Assembly (NCBI GenBank): GCA_947444305.1
Contig: CANEZP010000006.1
Location: 124,001 to 188,000, forward strand
DNA length: 64,000 nucleotides
Direction of reading: 5' to 3'
Origin: Pseudobdellovibrionaceae bacterium
Lineage (GTDB): Bacteria; Bdellovibrionota; Bdellovibrionia; Bdellovibrionales; UBA1609
The translations under genes were made by a program, and so were the position numbers. Below the pieces are notes generated by a model that was not told the DNA's origin, did not search any database, and saw nothing but the letters and a program-made list of their open reading frames with translations. Of this stretch, positions 38,046-47,104 are shown one piece after another. Position 1 is the first letter of the stretch; every line of letters begins with the position of its first letter.

Positions 38046-41000
38046 CTAAACGTCCATGACCTTCGCGAGCTTTTCTTCTTGAACGTGCGGGACGACTTTT
38101 AGTTCGACCTTTTTGTTGGTCGTCACTTTGCCGCCGATACGGTTCGCCCATACGCGGAAGCGGTCGACGTAGGTGAAGATCGCCGGAATCACGATCAAAG
38201 TCAGAATAGTCGACAAGATCAAACCACCGATGATCGCCACGCCCATCGCCGTTCTTGATTTCGATGCGGGATTCAAACCGATTGCGACCGGCAACGTGCC
38301 CGCGATCAAAGCGAATGACGTCATAAGAATCGGGCGCAGACGGGTTTTGCCGGCCAAGATCAACGCTTCGGCCCGCGATAGACCTTCCGCCATCTTTTGA
38401 TTGGTGTAATCCACCAGCAAGATCCCGTTCTTACCCGCGACCCCGATCAGCATGAAAAATCCGAACACCGCGAAGAGAGAGATAACTTCGTTCGTGACGT
38501 AAAGGCCCACGAAAGCGCCGCTCAACGCGAGAGGTAAGGAAACCATGATCGTCACCGGCGTGATGAAGGATTCGTAGAGCGAAGCGAGGATCAAGTAGAT
38601 GAACATGATCGCGAAGCCTAAAGCCAAGAATACCGAACCCGTCAGCTCCTGCATGTTCTCGGCTTCACCACCGAAGGTGTAGCGCGTACCCGAGGGCAGC
38701 TTGTACTCGCCCTCGGCGAGCATCTTCTGAACGTCGGTGATCACGTCGCTTAGTCCCACGCCCGGTGCCGTTCCCGCGGTGATTTGGATGTAACGGCCAC
38801 GATCCATACGTTCGATCGATGAGGGACCCGAGCTCAAGTCACCGCCCGCAACATCGGACAAACGCACCAGCTTACGGTTTAAGTTCGGAACGTAAACTTC
38901 GTTGAAGGTCTTGCGCAAGTTACGTTGATCTTCGACCAAGCGAACACGAATGTCGTATTCACGGCCGCGTTCACGGAACTTTGCCGGGGTTAAGCCTTCA
39001 ACCTGGGCGCGTAATTCTTGGCCCATGGTTTTCGTGTTGATCCCGTAAGCTTTGGCCGCACCGTCTTTCAGGTGAACTTGCATTTCGGGTTTACCGCGGC
39101 GGTAGTTCGTATCCACGTCTTTCAACCGTGCGTCTTTTTTCAACGCTTCGTAAAGGCGCATACCGGTCGCTTCAAGCTCGGTAGGATCGGCCGAGATGAT
39201 GTTCAACATGAAAGGCTGTTGGCCCATCCCGCCCGATGCATCGTACTTCTTAACGACGATAACGGCTTGATCTTTGAAAGGTGCCAATTGATCACGCAGC
39301 AAATCGCGGAACTTCTCGGTCGTCGTGCCGCGTTTTTTACCGTCTAGTAAGCGCACGTAAAATTCGGCCTTGTTGGCTTCGCCGTTGCGGCTACCCACGA
39401 TCAAAGTTTCGTAATTAACCGTCTTGTTCGCGCGGATCACCTTCGTAACGTTTTCGGCCAGTTTGTTCGTGCCGTCGAGCGAGGTACCCGGGGGCAATTC
39501 CATCGTGACCGAAATTTCGCCGCTGTCGTCATCGCTGATAAACGTACCGGGAACTTTGGTGACCGTGTAAACGCTGATCAAAAAAACCATAAGCGTCGCG
39601 CCGATCGTCGTTAACGGATACTTAAGGGTTACGCGCAGGAATTTTTCGTACATGTTTTCGAGGCCGGTTTGCAAACGGTCAAACGCACGCAACAGGTAAC
39701 CGACCGTGTTGTCGTAGATTGGATTGGTTTTAGCCGCGTGACCGCCGCCGTGGCCTGAACCACCGAAGTAGGCCGTTAACATCGGGATGAGCGTCATCGC
39801 CACGAACCACGAGATCGCCATTGAGAAGACGACCGTGAAACCAAACTGTTTTAAGAACTGACCGATCGTGCCCGACATCATACCGACGGGTAAAAACACG
39901 GCCATGACCACGAGGGTAATCGCCAAGACGGCGACTTGGATCTCGGTCGTCCCGCGCTCGGCCGCGACTTCAGAATCTTCGCCTAGCTCGATGCGACGGA
40001 AGATGTTCTCGACAACCACGATCGCGTCATCGATCAAGAGGCCCACCGCTAACGTCAATGCGAGCATCGAAACGATGTTGATCGAAAAGCCGGCAAGTTT
40101 CATAAGCAAGAACGCGCCGATCAAAGAAATCGGGATGGAGAAGGCCGTAATGATCGTCGTACGTAGACTGCCCAAAAAGAAGAAAACGGTTAAAATCGTG
40201 AGCACGATCCCGATGATGATCGTCTCGTAAACGTCGTAAAGGTTATCGCGAATCTTCTGTGAAGCGTCGATGACTACTTTTACTTTAGGTGCGTCGGGCA
40301 TCTTTTCGATTTCGGGACGGGCATTTTCGAGCTGAGCTAAGATGTCGTCCACGACCTTTACCGTGTTCGATCCCGACTGGCGGTAAACCTGTAGGAAGAT
40401 CGCTTTATCATCGCCGGCGAAGGCGCGGGATTTTTCGTCTTCAAGCGTATCTTTGACGAGTCCGAGGTCGGCTACCCGCGTGGGTACTTCGTTACCGAAT
40501 AAGTTAACGACCGTGTCTTGAACTTCCGTAACGTTTTTGAATTCACCTAGTCCGCGGAACACGAGCTCTTGCCCGCCTTGATTAACCTTACCGCTCGGGA
40601 TATTTTCACCCATCGCGCCGACTTGACCGGCGACCTGGCTTACCGAGATTTCGCGTTGACGCAATTTTTTGCGGTCGAGCAACACGTGGATCTCACGCTT
40701 ACGGCCGCCCAGCAATTCGATCGCGCCCACGTTATTCACTTGCTCTAACCGCGGCTTCAAAACTTGATCGGCCAAATCGTAAAGCGCGGCGTCCCCCATC
40801 GTTGCGCTACTCAGCGACAACATGAGTACGGGCGTGTCCGACGGATCGAATTTGCGAATGACCGAATCGTCCACTTCTTCGGGCAGTTTGGCTTTTGCGA
40901 TGTTCACTTTATCGCGCACCTGTTGCTCGGCGTATTTCGGATCGACGGAGCTGACGAATTCGATCGTCACTTGGCTCAAACCTTCGATGCTTTTCGAAGT

Positions 41001-41240
41001 CATGCGCTTGATGCCTGCGATGGTGCTCAGTTCGTCCTCGATCGGACGACTGACTAGTGTTTCGATTTCTGCGGGACCGGCACCGCGGTAAACCGTTTGC
41101 ACGTTAATGACGGGCAATGAAACGTCGGGAAAAAGATCGACGCTCATGAACTGAAACGACGTCCATCCGACGACCACCAACGCGATGGTAATGCAAGTCA
41201 TGAAGATCGGCCGGCTGATGGAGAGTTTTGGTAAGCTCAT
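38046..41240 (-). CDS. RND efflux inner-membrane permease (AcrB/MexB-type)
   Basis: 1064 aa; SLPKLSISRPIFMTCITIALVVVGW..., LFPDVSLPVINVQTVYRGAGPAEIE, GLLIDDAIVVVENIFR. Confidence 0.95.
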   Translation of the reverse strand: MSLPKLSISRPIFMTCITIALVVVGWTSFQFMSVDLFPDVSLPVINVQTVYRGAGPAEIETLVSRPIEDELSTIAGIKRMTSKSIEGLSQVTIEFVSSVDPKYAEQQVRDKVNIAKAKLPEEVDDSVIRKFDPSDTPVLMLSLSSATMGDAALYDLADQVLKPRLEQVNNVGAIELLGGRKREIHVLLDRKKLRQREISVSQVAGQVGAMGENIPSGKVNQGGQELVFRGLGEFKNVTEVQDTVVNLFGNEVPTRVADLGLVKDTLEDEKSRAFAGDDKAIFLQVYRQSGSNTVKVVDDILAQLENARPEIEKMPDAPKVKVVIDASQKIRDNLYDVYETIIIGIVLTILTVFFFLGSLRTTIITAFSIPISLIGAFLLMKLAGFSINIVSMLALTLAVGLLIDDAIVVVENIFRRIELGEDSEVAAERGTTEIQVAVLAITLVVMAVFLPVGMMSGTIGQFLKQFGFTVVFSMAISWFVAMTLIPMLTAYFGGSGHGGGHAAKTNPIYDNTVGYLLRAFDRLQTGLENMYEKFLRVTLKYPLTTIGATLMVFLISVYTVTKVPGTFISDDDSGEISVTMELPPGTSLDGTNKLAENVTKVIRANKTVNYETLIVGSRNGEANKAEFYVRLLDGKKRGTTTEKFRDLLRDQLAPFKDQAVIVVKKYDASGGMGQQPFMLNIISADPTELEATGMRLYEALKKDARLKDVDTNYRRGKPEMQVHLKDGAAKAYGINTKTMGQELRAQVEGLTPAKFRERGREYDIRVRLVEDQRNLRKTFNEVYVPNLNRKLVRLSDVAGGDLSSGPSSIERMDRGRYIQITAGTAPGVGLSDVITDVQKMLAEGEYKLPSGTRYTFGGEAENMQELTGSVFLALGFAIMFIYLILASLYESFITPVTIMVSLPLALSGAFVGLYVTNEVISLFAVFGFFMLIGVAGKNGILLVDYTNQKMAEGLSRAEALILAGKTRLRPILMTSFALIAGTLPVAIGLNPASKSRTAMGVAIIGGLILSTILTLIVIPAIFTYVDRFRVWANRIGGKVTTNKKVELKVVPHVQEEKLAKVMDV

Positions 41241-41241
41241 C

Positions 41242-42708
41242 TTAATTTCCTTTTCCTTGGTCGCTGATTGCCGCTTGGTAATATTGAATTTGTGTTTTTA
41301 ATGAAAGCAGACCGGCCGCCGATTTTAATCTGGCCAGTGCCGCCTGCGAGTAATCTTGTTCGAATAATAAAACTTGATAAGTAGTGGTCCGGCCTTGGCG
41401 CAGACGCACGCGCTCGGCTTCAAGTTTTGCTTTCTGTGCGCTTTCTATCCGAGTTAATAGTCTCAAGTTATTGCGTAAATCGGTCAAATTTGAAGTGAGT
41501 TCCGTCCAGTCCTGTTCTTGCGAGTAGCGCGCGTTTTCGCGATTGAACTCGGCCGCGCGAAGGTTTTTTTGCGCACCCGCTTTTGCATCGGCTAAAGCAG
41601 AAAAGTTGAGCGGAACATTCAAACGTAGCCCGACAAAACTTGAATCGGTACGCGTATAACCCGTGCGGCTCAACGCTTCGGCGTAGTCTTTGTCGCGTCC
41701 GTTAAGCGCGTAGGATCCGTACACATCTAAGGTCGGGCGATTTCTTTGCGTAGCTAATTCCGCGGCGGCTTTCGCGGCACTCACTTGCGCAACGGTGCCG
41801 AGGACGTCGGGCCGATCACCGGGACGAACAGCGGGGATCTCAATGTTTTCCAAAGCCGAGTACTCGACCGGCTGAAGAGCCAGTATCGGCACTTCGGCCG
41901 CTCGATTCAGGAATCTGTTCGCCGCACGTAATGCTTCACGCTGCTCGTTCTTCGCAACTTGTAGTTCAAGCGTCCGCGCTTCAACCAACGCTTTGGCTTG
42001 CACAACGTCGGAATCTTCGCCGAGGTTCATTTTTTCTTTGCGGCTGACGTAACTCAAAATGTTATTTGCGGCCGCGGCGGCCTCTTCTTGGATCCGAACG
42101 ACATCGGCCCAGGCCGAGAGTTTCCAATACGCGCCCTCCGCCCGCGCGATCGTTTCTAAGCGCTGCGCTTCGTTTTGGTAGAAGCCGGCGTTGGCTTGTT
42201 GTCTTGTTACTTCTTGGCTCGCACGTGCCGAGGATCCGAAACCGCCGCCCCAAACGGGAAGGGTCAGTTCGATCTTTGGTGTTTGATCCCAATAATTAGG
42301 CGTCGGGATAAAAAGAGAATTCGCGTTTACAAATTCGGTATTGGCCGAACCGTAGGACAGTTTGCTTTCTAACCCGAAGCTGAATTGTTGGCTCAAACCC
42401 AAGGAGTAAGATTGCGATTCGATCCGGTCGGAAGTTCGGGGCGCGGTCTCTTTCCCGTCGTGGCCTACCCGTCCTTCGGCGAAGAACTTGGGCGTAAAAA
42501 CGAGATCGGCCTCGCGCGAGAGCAGCTTCGCGCCCACGGCCGCCTCATCGCTCGCCTTGTAGGCGGCGCTACCGGTCTTCACCGCCTCTATATATTCTTG
42601 CAGCGATAACGCCTGCGCCGGGGCCGCTAAGAACATAGCCACGATAGCGAAGGCCATGGTTAAGGCTTCTTTCAGCTGGGTTGAAGATGCGTTTTTCGGG
42701 GAGGTCAT
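41242..42708 (-). CDS. TolC family outer-membrane efflux protein
   Basis: Signal peptide; duplicated helical regions; NVPLNFSALADAKAGAQKNLRAAEF. Confidence 0.85.
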   Translation of the reverse strand: MTSPKNASSTQLKEALTMAFAIVAMFLAAPAQALSLQEYIEAVKTGSAAYKASDEAAVGAKLLSREADLVFTPKFFAEGRVGHDGKETAPRTSDRIESQSYSLGLSQQFSFGLESKLSYGSANTEFVNANSLFIPTPNYWDQTPKIELTLPVWGGGFGSSARASQEVTRQQANAGFYQNEAQRLETIARAEGAYWKLSAWADVVRIQEEAAAAANNILSYVSRKEKMNLGEDSDVVQAKALVEARTLELQVAKNEQREALRAANRFLNRAAEVPILALQPVEYSALENIEIPAVRPGDRPDVLGTVAQVSAAKAAAELATQRNRPTLDVYGSYALNGRDKDYAEALSRTGYTRTDSSFVGLRLNVPLNFSALADAKAGAQKNLRAAEFNRENARYSQEQDWTELTSNLTDLRNNLRLLTRIESAQKAKLEAERVRLRQGRTTTYQVLLFEQDYSQAALARLKSAAGLLSLKTQIQYYQAAISDQGKGN

Positions 42709-42737
42709 GTCTCAAAATCCTTCGTTAAACCGATTGT

Positions 42738-42802
42738 TAAGTAATTAATCGATTACTTACTTAGCTTATCGGCTGAGCTGTGAAGTAATCAAGTAATTAC
42801 TT
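42738..42802. promoter_or_regulatory. Putative TetR operators between TolC and tetR genes
   Basis: TAAGTAAT-N6-ATTACTTA (42738-42759) and AAGTAATTACTT (42791-42802). Confidence 0.65.
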
Positions 42803-42884
42803 ACTGGAATCTGCCGATAAGACGTTGTATGGTTGGCGAGTCCGGTGTTTTTGCGAACTTAGATTGAATAAGGAGCTTTTACTC

Positions 42885-43532
42885 ATGAAGGCGAAGTCCC
42901 AAAAAAAGAATTTCCCGGTAGCCGAGGCGACTCTTTCTAAACCAAAGAAAAGGGACCGGTCGGGCTCGGAGGCCCGCCTGCTGAAAGCCGGTGAAGAGAC
43001 ATTCGCCAAATATGGGTTCGCGGGCACGACCACCAAATTGATCGCGCAGAAAGCGAAACTGAACGAAGCCCTGATCGCCCGTTATTTCGGCGGTAAGATG
43101 GGACTGATGCTCGCCATTATCGAGGACCATATTAGCGAGAAGCACAAAGCACTCGCGTATGAACCTAAGGGCAGCCTTGAAGAAGAACTCACGTCATACA
43201 TTTTAGATAAGCTAGATATGCACTGCTCGCACGACGAATCATTTTTTCGAATCGTAATCTCGCAGGCGATGGTCGACCAAAAATTTGCGAAGAACATCCG
43301 GGCCGCGGCGCCACCTAGCCCCGACAAAAACTTAGTGGAGCGCCTCGAGAAATTAATGAAGGCGGGAAAGATGCGGCCGGGCCTAAATCTCCAAAGCTTT
43401 GTACAAGCACTCGAAATTCAGCTGCACGGCACTTTCGTTTTTGAACAGATCCTCATGGGCAGAAGTCGCGAGGAAATCAAAGTTCTCGTGTTGTACGCGC
43501 GTGATGTATTCACCTCTTTCGGGCAAAAATAG
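42885..43532 (+). CDS. TetR family regulator
   Basis: EARLLKAGEETFAKYGFAGTTTKLIAQKAKLNEALIARYFGGKMGLM. Confidence 0.9.
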   Translation: MKAKSQKKNFPVAEATLSKPKKRDRSGSEARLLKAGEETFAKYGFAGTTTKLIAQKAKLNEALIARYFGGKMGLMLAIIEDHISEKHKALAYEPKGSLEEELTSYILDKLDMHCSHDESFFRIVISQAMVDQKFAKNIRAAAPPSPDKNLVERLEKLMKAGKMRPGLNLQSFVQALEIQLHGTFVFEQILMGRSREEIKVLVLYARDVFTSFGQK

Positions 43533-43595
43533 GAAGCGTCCCGTATTGGGGCGATTCTCAAGCTTGCCCGGCAAAATTCCGAAAAGCAGAGAGTC

Positions 43596-44141
43596 ATGAA
43601 GTACCTGCTTGTCTCCACCATACTTAGCGCCGCGCTTATGTTTTATATTTCCGGCGGAAGTAAGGGGTTGTCTTCTTTGGTTCCGGCCGCACCCCGCGCC
43701 CCTAATTCCGAATCGCAAACCGAAGAAGCAAAATCGGCGACGACCGACGAAGCACAACTCGGAGCGGAGTCGGGGACGGAGCCCGAACCCGAAGCGGAGC
43801 AGCTCGTTCAAATTCAGGGCAAATGGCACAAGTACCGCGCCGACAACCGTTACGTGATCGACGGTATCCCCACGTTCCACATCGCTAAGAAACGTCCGGC
43901 GATTGAAGTCCGCAAACCCGCATCCGTCGCGCTGAATACCTCGGGCACCGCGAACGGCGGCGACGGAAGTCGCGATGATAAAAATATGGAAAAGTCCCGG
44001 CGGCTGATGAAGATTGTAAGCGACAACCCGCTCCAGGTTTACACGCCCGACGGCTTCGCCTCACTTAAAACCGGTCTAGATGCGCTAAAGAATTCGAACG
44101 CCGAACGTAAGAAAGTTCTCGAAGAAATATCCCGCGAGTGA
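43596..44141 (+). CDS. Hypothetical protein with N-terminal hydrophobic segment
   Basis: ORF; Glu/Pro-rich linker. Confidence 0.55.
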   Translation: MKYLLVSTILSAALMFYISGGSKGLSSLVPAAPRAPNSESQTEEAKSATTDEAQLGAESGTEPEPEAEQLVQIQGKWHKYRADNRYVIDGIPTFHIAKKRPAIEVRKPASVALNTSGTANGGDGSRDDKNMEKSRRLMKIVSDNPLQVYTPDGFASLKTGLDALKNSNAERKKVLEEISRE

Positions 44142-44274
44142 ATCGTCGTTTATTCTGGGTCACCGTCTGTGTCGATTTATTTAACAAATTTCGCGCATTA
44201 AGCACAAATAAAGGCATCCAAACCCGGCCGACGTTTTCGCTTGAGAAAGTCAGAATCCACGCCGAAAGTCTTGT

Positions 44275-45591
44275 ATGGATAAGAGACGGTTTTTTTGCAT
44301 CGTTTTGGTCACGACCTTACTGATTCCCTTTCAGAATTGTAGTCAGCCTCTTGCTTCACAACTTAAGGCTTTGTCCGAACTCGACGGCGGCGGCGGCGTC
44401 CCTGCACCTGAGCCCGAAAAGCCGTTGTCCAAAATATTTCCCATCGTAAATCTCACCACAACGGGCGCGGCGCCTATCACCTCGAAGGACGTCTACGTCA
44501 GCGGCCGCTTCGTCATTGATCCGAACGGAAGCCCCGGTGCGCTTCCATTCGACGCAACGATGAAGATCAAAGGGCGCGGCAACTCAACCTGGGATATGCC
44601 GAAAAAACCTTACAAAATAAAACTCGATTCCAAAGCTTCCGTATTGGGAATGCCCGCGGATAAGGAATGGGTTCTCCTCGCGAATTATTCCGACAAAACC
44701 TTGCTTCGCACTTACCTCGCGTTCGAAATGGGCCGGCGGCTCAACATTCCGTACGTGCCGCGCGCTCAGTTCGTGGAAGTAAATCTTAACGGTGAATTTC
44801 TAGGTAACTATCTACTGACCGAGCAAGTGAAGATTGCTCCCGATAGAGTTAACGTTACTCCCCTCGCTCCGTCCGACTTGACGGGCGATGCGGTCACCGG
44901 CGGATACCTTATTGAGTTGAATGAACGCTTAGATGAGCCCGTGTCCTGGCGTACCTCCCGCGGCGTAGCTTACACGGTAAAAGAGCCCGATCTCGTCGCC
45001 GGTCAAATCACCTGGCTAAAGAATTACGTGCAAGGATTAGAAGACAATCTTAATTCGCCCACATTTACCGACCCTCTTACGGGCTACGAAAAAGACATCA
45101 ATACGGACACGTTCATCAATTATTTTCTCGTGAATGAAGTATTCAAGAACGTCGACGCCGCGAACTTCAGCAGCATCTTTTTCTACAAGGAGCGCGGCCA
45201 GAAATTAGCGATGGGGCCGCTGTGGGACTTCGATCTCGCGGCAGGTAACGTCAATTATTCAGACGCGCAAACGCCCGAGGGTTGGTACCTCCGCACCGGC
45301 TCACCGTGGTTTAAGCGATTGTTTGAAGATCCGGTTTTTGCCGCACGGGTAAAGACTCGATGGAACGAGCTGAAAGTTTCAAAGCTAGATACATTGCTTC
45401 CGTTAATGGATAAGTATGCCGAGATGATGGAACCTTCGCAGACCCGCAACTTTACGAGGTGGCCGATCCTTGACGTCTACGTATGGCCGAATAAGGTCGT
45501 GACGGGTTCGTACCAAGGCGAAATTGATTACGCGAAAGACTTCCTCAGCAAACGCATCAAGTGGATGGATGAACAGTTCAATATACCGTAG
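44275..45591 (+). CDS. CotH-like lipoprotein
   Basis: FPIVNLTTTG...MKIKGRGNSTWDMPKKPYKIKLDSK...WVLLANYSDKTLLRTYLAFEMGR...GNYLLTEQVKI...GGYLIELNE; WDFDLAAGN. Confidence 0.85.
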   Translation: MDKRRFFCIVLVTTLLIPFQNCSQPLASQLKALSELDGGGGVPAPEPEKPLSKIFPIVNLTTTGAAPITSKDVYVSGRFVIDPNGSPGALPFDATMKIKGRGNSTWDMPKKPYKIKLDSKASVLGMPADKEWVLLANYSDKTLLRTYLAFEMGRRLNIPYVPRAQFVEVNLNGEFLGNYLLTEQVKIAPDRVNVTPLAPSDLTGDAVTGGYLIELNERLDEPVSWRTSRGVAYTVKEPDLVAGQITWLKNYVQGLEDNLNSPTFTDPLTGYEKDINTDTFINYFLVNEVFKNVDAANFSSIFFYKERGQKLAMGPLWDFDLAAGNVNYSDAQTPEGWYLRTGSPWFKRLFEDPVFAARVKTRWNELKVSKLDTLLPLMDKYAEMMEPSQTRNFTRWPILDVYVWPNKVVTGSYQGEIDYAKDFLSKRIKWMDEQFNIP

Positions 45592-45602
45592 GTAGGCTAC
45601 GC

Positions 45603-45767
45603 CTAGGGTTCAGCAACCGGGGGGTTGGCCATGGGCACCGCTTCGGTTTGCGCGTCTTCCGGATCGATCGTGAACTGCGCTGACGGAGCCGCCTGCGCAA
45701 GGTAGATGATGACCGTTAACATTAACAGGATGAGCGGCCCCGCGATTCGAAATAGAAATTTGAGCAT
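45603..45767 (-). CDS. Small single-TM protein, 54 aa (not in ORF track)
   Basis: MLKFLFRIAGPLILLMLTVIIYLAQAAPSAQFTIDPEDAQTEAVPMANPPVAEP*. Confidence 0.5.
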   Translation of the reverse strand: MLKFLFRIAGPLILLMLTVIIYLAQAAPSAQFTIDPEDAQTEAVPMANPPVAEP

Positions 45768-45877
45768 GTTCGTCTCCGGCTACGATAAGCGTATCGTAGG
45801 CAAAGCAACAACCACGCCCGCTCAAAAAGGATAACGTCGCCCTAGCCGAAGCGAACCGAAAAATATTTCCTGGTTGA

Positions 45878-46300
45878 TCAGCCCCTAGGCCGGCAGCTGA
45901 AATCAACGATCACTTCGTAGTCTTTGCCGGAGGTCGCCACGTAACCGACCGTGCCCGCAGTGCCCAAGAGCCCGCCCAGCGCGCGCGATTGGTCGGGGAC
46001 CATACCTACGCCTCCCACCATCATCGCCGCGGTTGAACCACGCCGGATCATGTTGCGCGTGGATTCGTCCATATCGCCGGTATATTTCGTGGCGTTGCTT
46101 GCGAACACGGCTTCGCTTCCCTTTTCCTTACAGTACTTTTGCGCCGCTTCGACCGCCGCTTCCTCGGCGTCTTCCCGGTTGATATCGCGCACGAGGGCGC
46201 GGTTCATTTTCTCGCCGGGCATCATCCGCACGCTGGCGGTCGAGCAACCGAAGGCGACAAAAGACATAGCAATTCCACTCAAGACAATACGCTTGTTCAT
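45878..46300 (-). CDS. Lipoprotein with glycine-zipper-like segment
   Basis: MNKRIVLSGIAMSFVAFGCSTAS; RALGGLLGTAGTVGYVATSG. Confidence 0.65.
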   Translation of the reverse strand: MNKRIVLSGIAMSFVAFGCSTASVRMMPGEKMNRALVRDINREDAEEAAVEAAQKYCKEKGSEAVFASNATKYTGDMDESTRNMIRRGSTAAMMVGGVGMVPDQSRALGGLLGTAGTVGYVATSGKDYEVIVDFSCRPRG

Positions 46301-46326
46301 AAAAATTCCTTTTCAATCTTTAATTG

Positions 46327-46986
46327 TTAAAAAAGCCAGGCCGCGCTTAAGCCTAATTGACTGTACTCCGAATCGGACGCGATCTTCCCGTAGCCGACCA
46401 AGCCGAATTGTTTGGCTAGTTGGAAGGTAGCTCCAACACCCACGAACGGTAGTGCTTTCGAAGATTTCGAAGACGAGGTAACGTCGTTACTGCCCGAGGC
46501 CGAGAATGTGCTTACTTTCTCTTCGCGGGTTTGGCTCAAAAGCATCAACCCGCCGGTGAGGCTAAGGCGGATAGGTAAATTATTTTCATTTAACGTGACC
46601 GGTGTAAAGACGGCCGCCACGGAACCTCCGAAAGAAGATATCTTCGTTTCTTTGTCTTCCGTACCGCTTGCCGAAAAAGATGAACTTGAGTTTTTGTCGT
46701 CTTCGCCCTGTAAGCTCAACAGATGAACCTGCAATCCGAACTTGCGCGAGATATTGAATTGTCCGCCCAGCGAAAGGCCGGTGCCCGAACTTGCGGGCAT
46801 AACGACCAAGCCAAGGTGAGCTTCAAACTTCGAAAATTCTTCGGTCTTATCGGGCAGAACGACGCCCTTTGGTTCAACCGAACCGGGCTTAGCCTCTTTC
46901 TTGAAAACGAAGTTGTAAGTGTCGCTTGATTCCTCGGCGCCGGCCGGGAGTGCAAACATTAACGTTAAAATCATCAGTAGCCGCAT
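46327..46986 (-). CDS. Outer-membrane beta-barrel-like protein
   Basis: Signal peptide; strand alternation; terminal YSQLGLSAAWLF. Confidence 0.65.
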   Translation of the reverse strand: MRLLMILTLMFALPAGAEESSDTYNFVFKKEAKPGSVEPKGVVLPDKTEEFSKFEAHLGLVVMPASSGTGLSLGGQFNISRKFGLQVHLLSLQGEDDKNSSSSFSASGTEDKETKISSFGGSVAAVFTPVTLNENNLPIRLSLTGGLMLLSQTREEKVSTFSASGSNDVTSSSKSSKALPFVGVGATFQLAKQFGLVGYGKIASDSEYSQLGLSAAWLF

Positions 46987-47104
46987 GGGGCCTCCTTAGT
47001 TATGAAACCTTCATTATCCAAAGTCCGCGCCACGATGCTTTGCTTGAAACTATTAAGGAAAATCCGGTCGGGCCGTGCCGGGCATGACATGAACGTCATA
47101 GCCC

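Noticed and set aside
47034-47051. Sigma54-like promoter (cgccacgatgctttgctt)
   Set aside because: Spacing between -24- and -12-like elements is one base too long and the GG is not intact.
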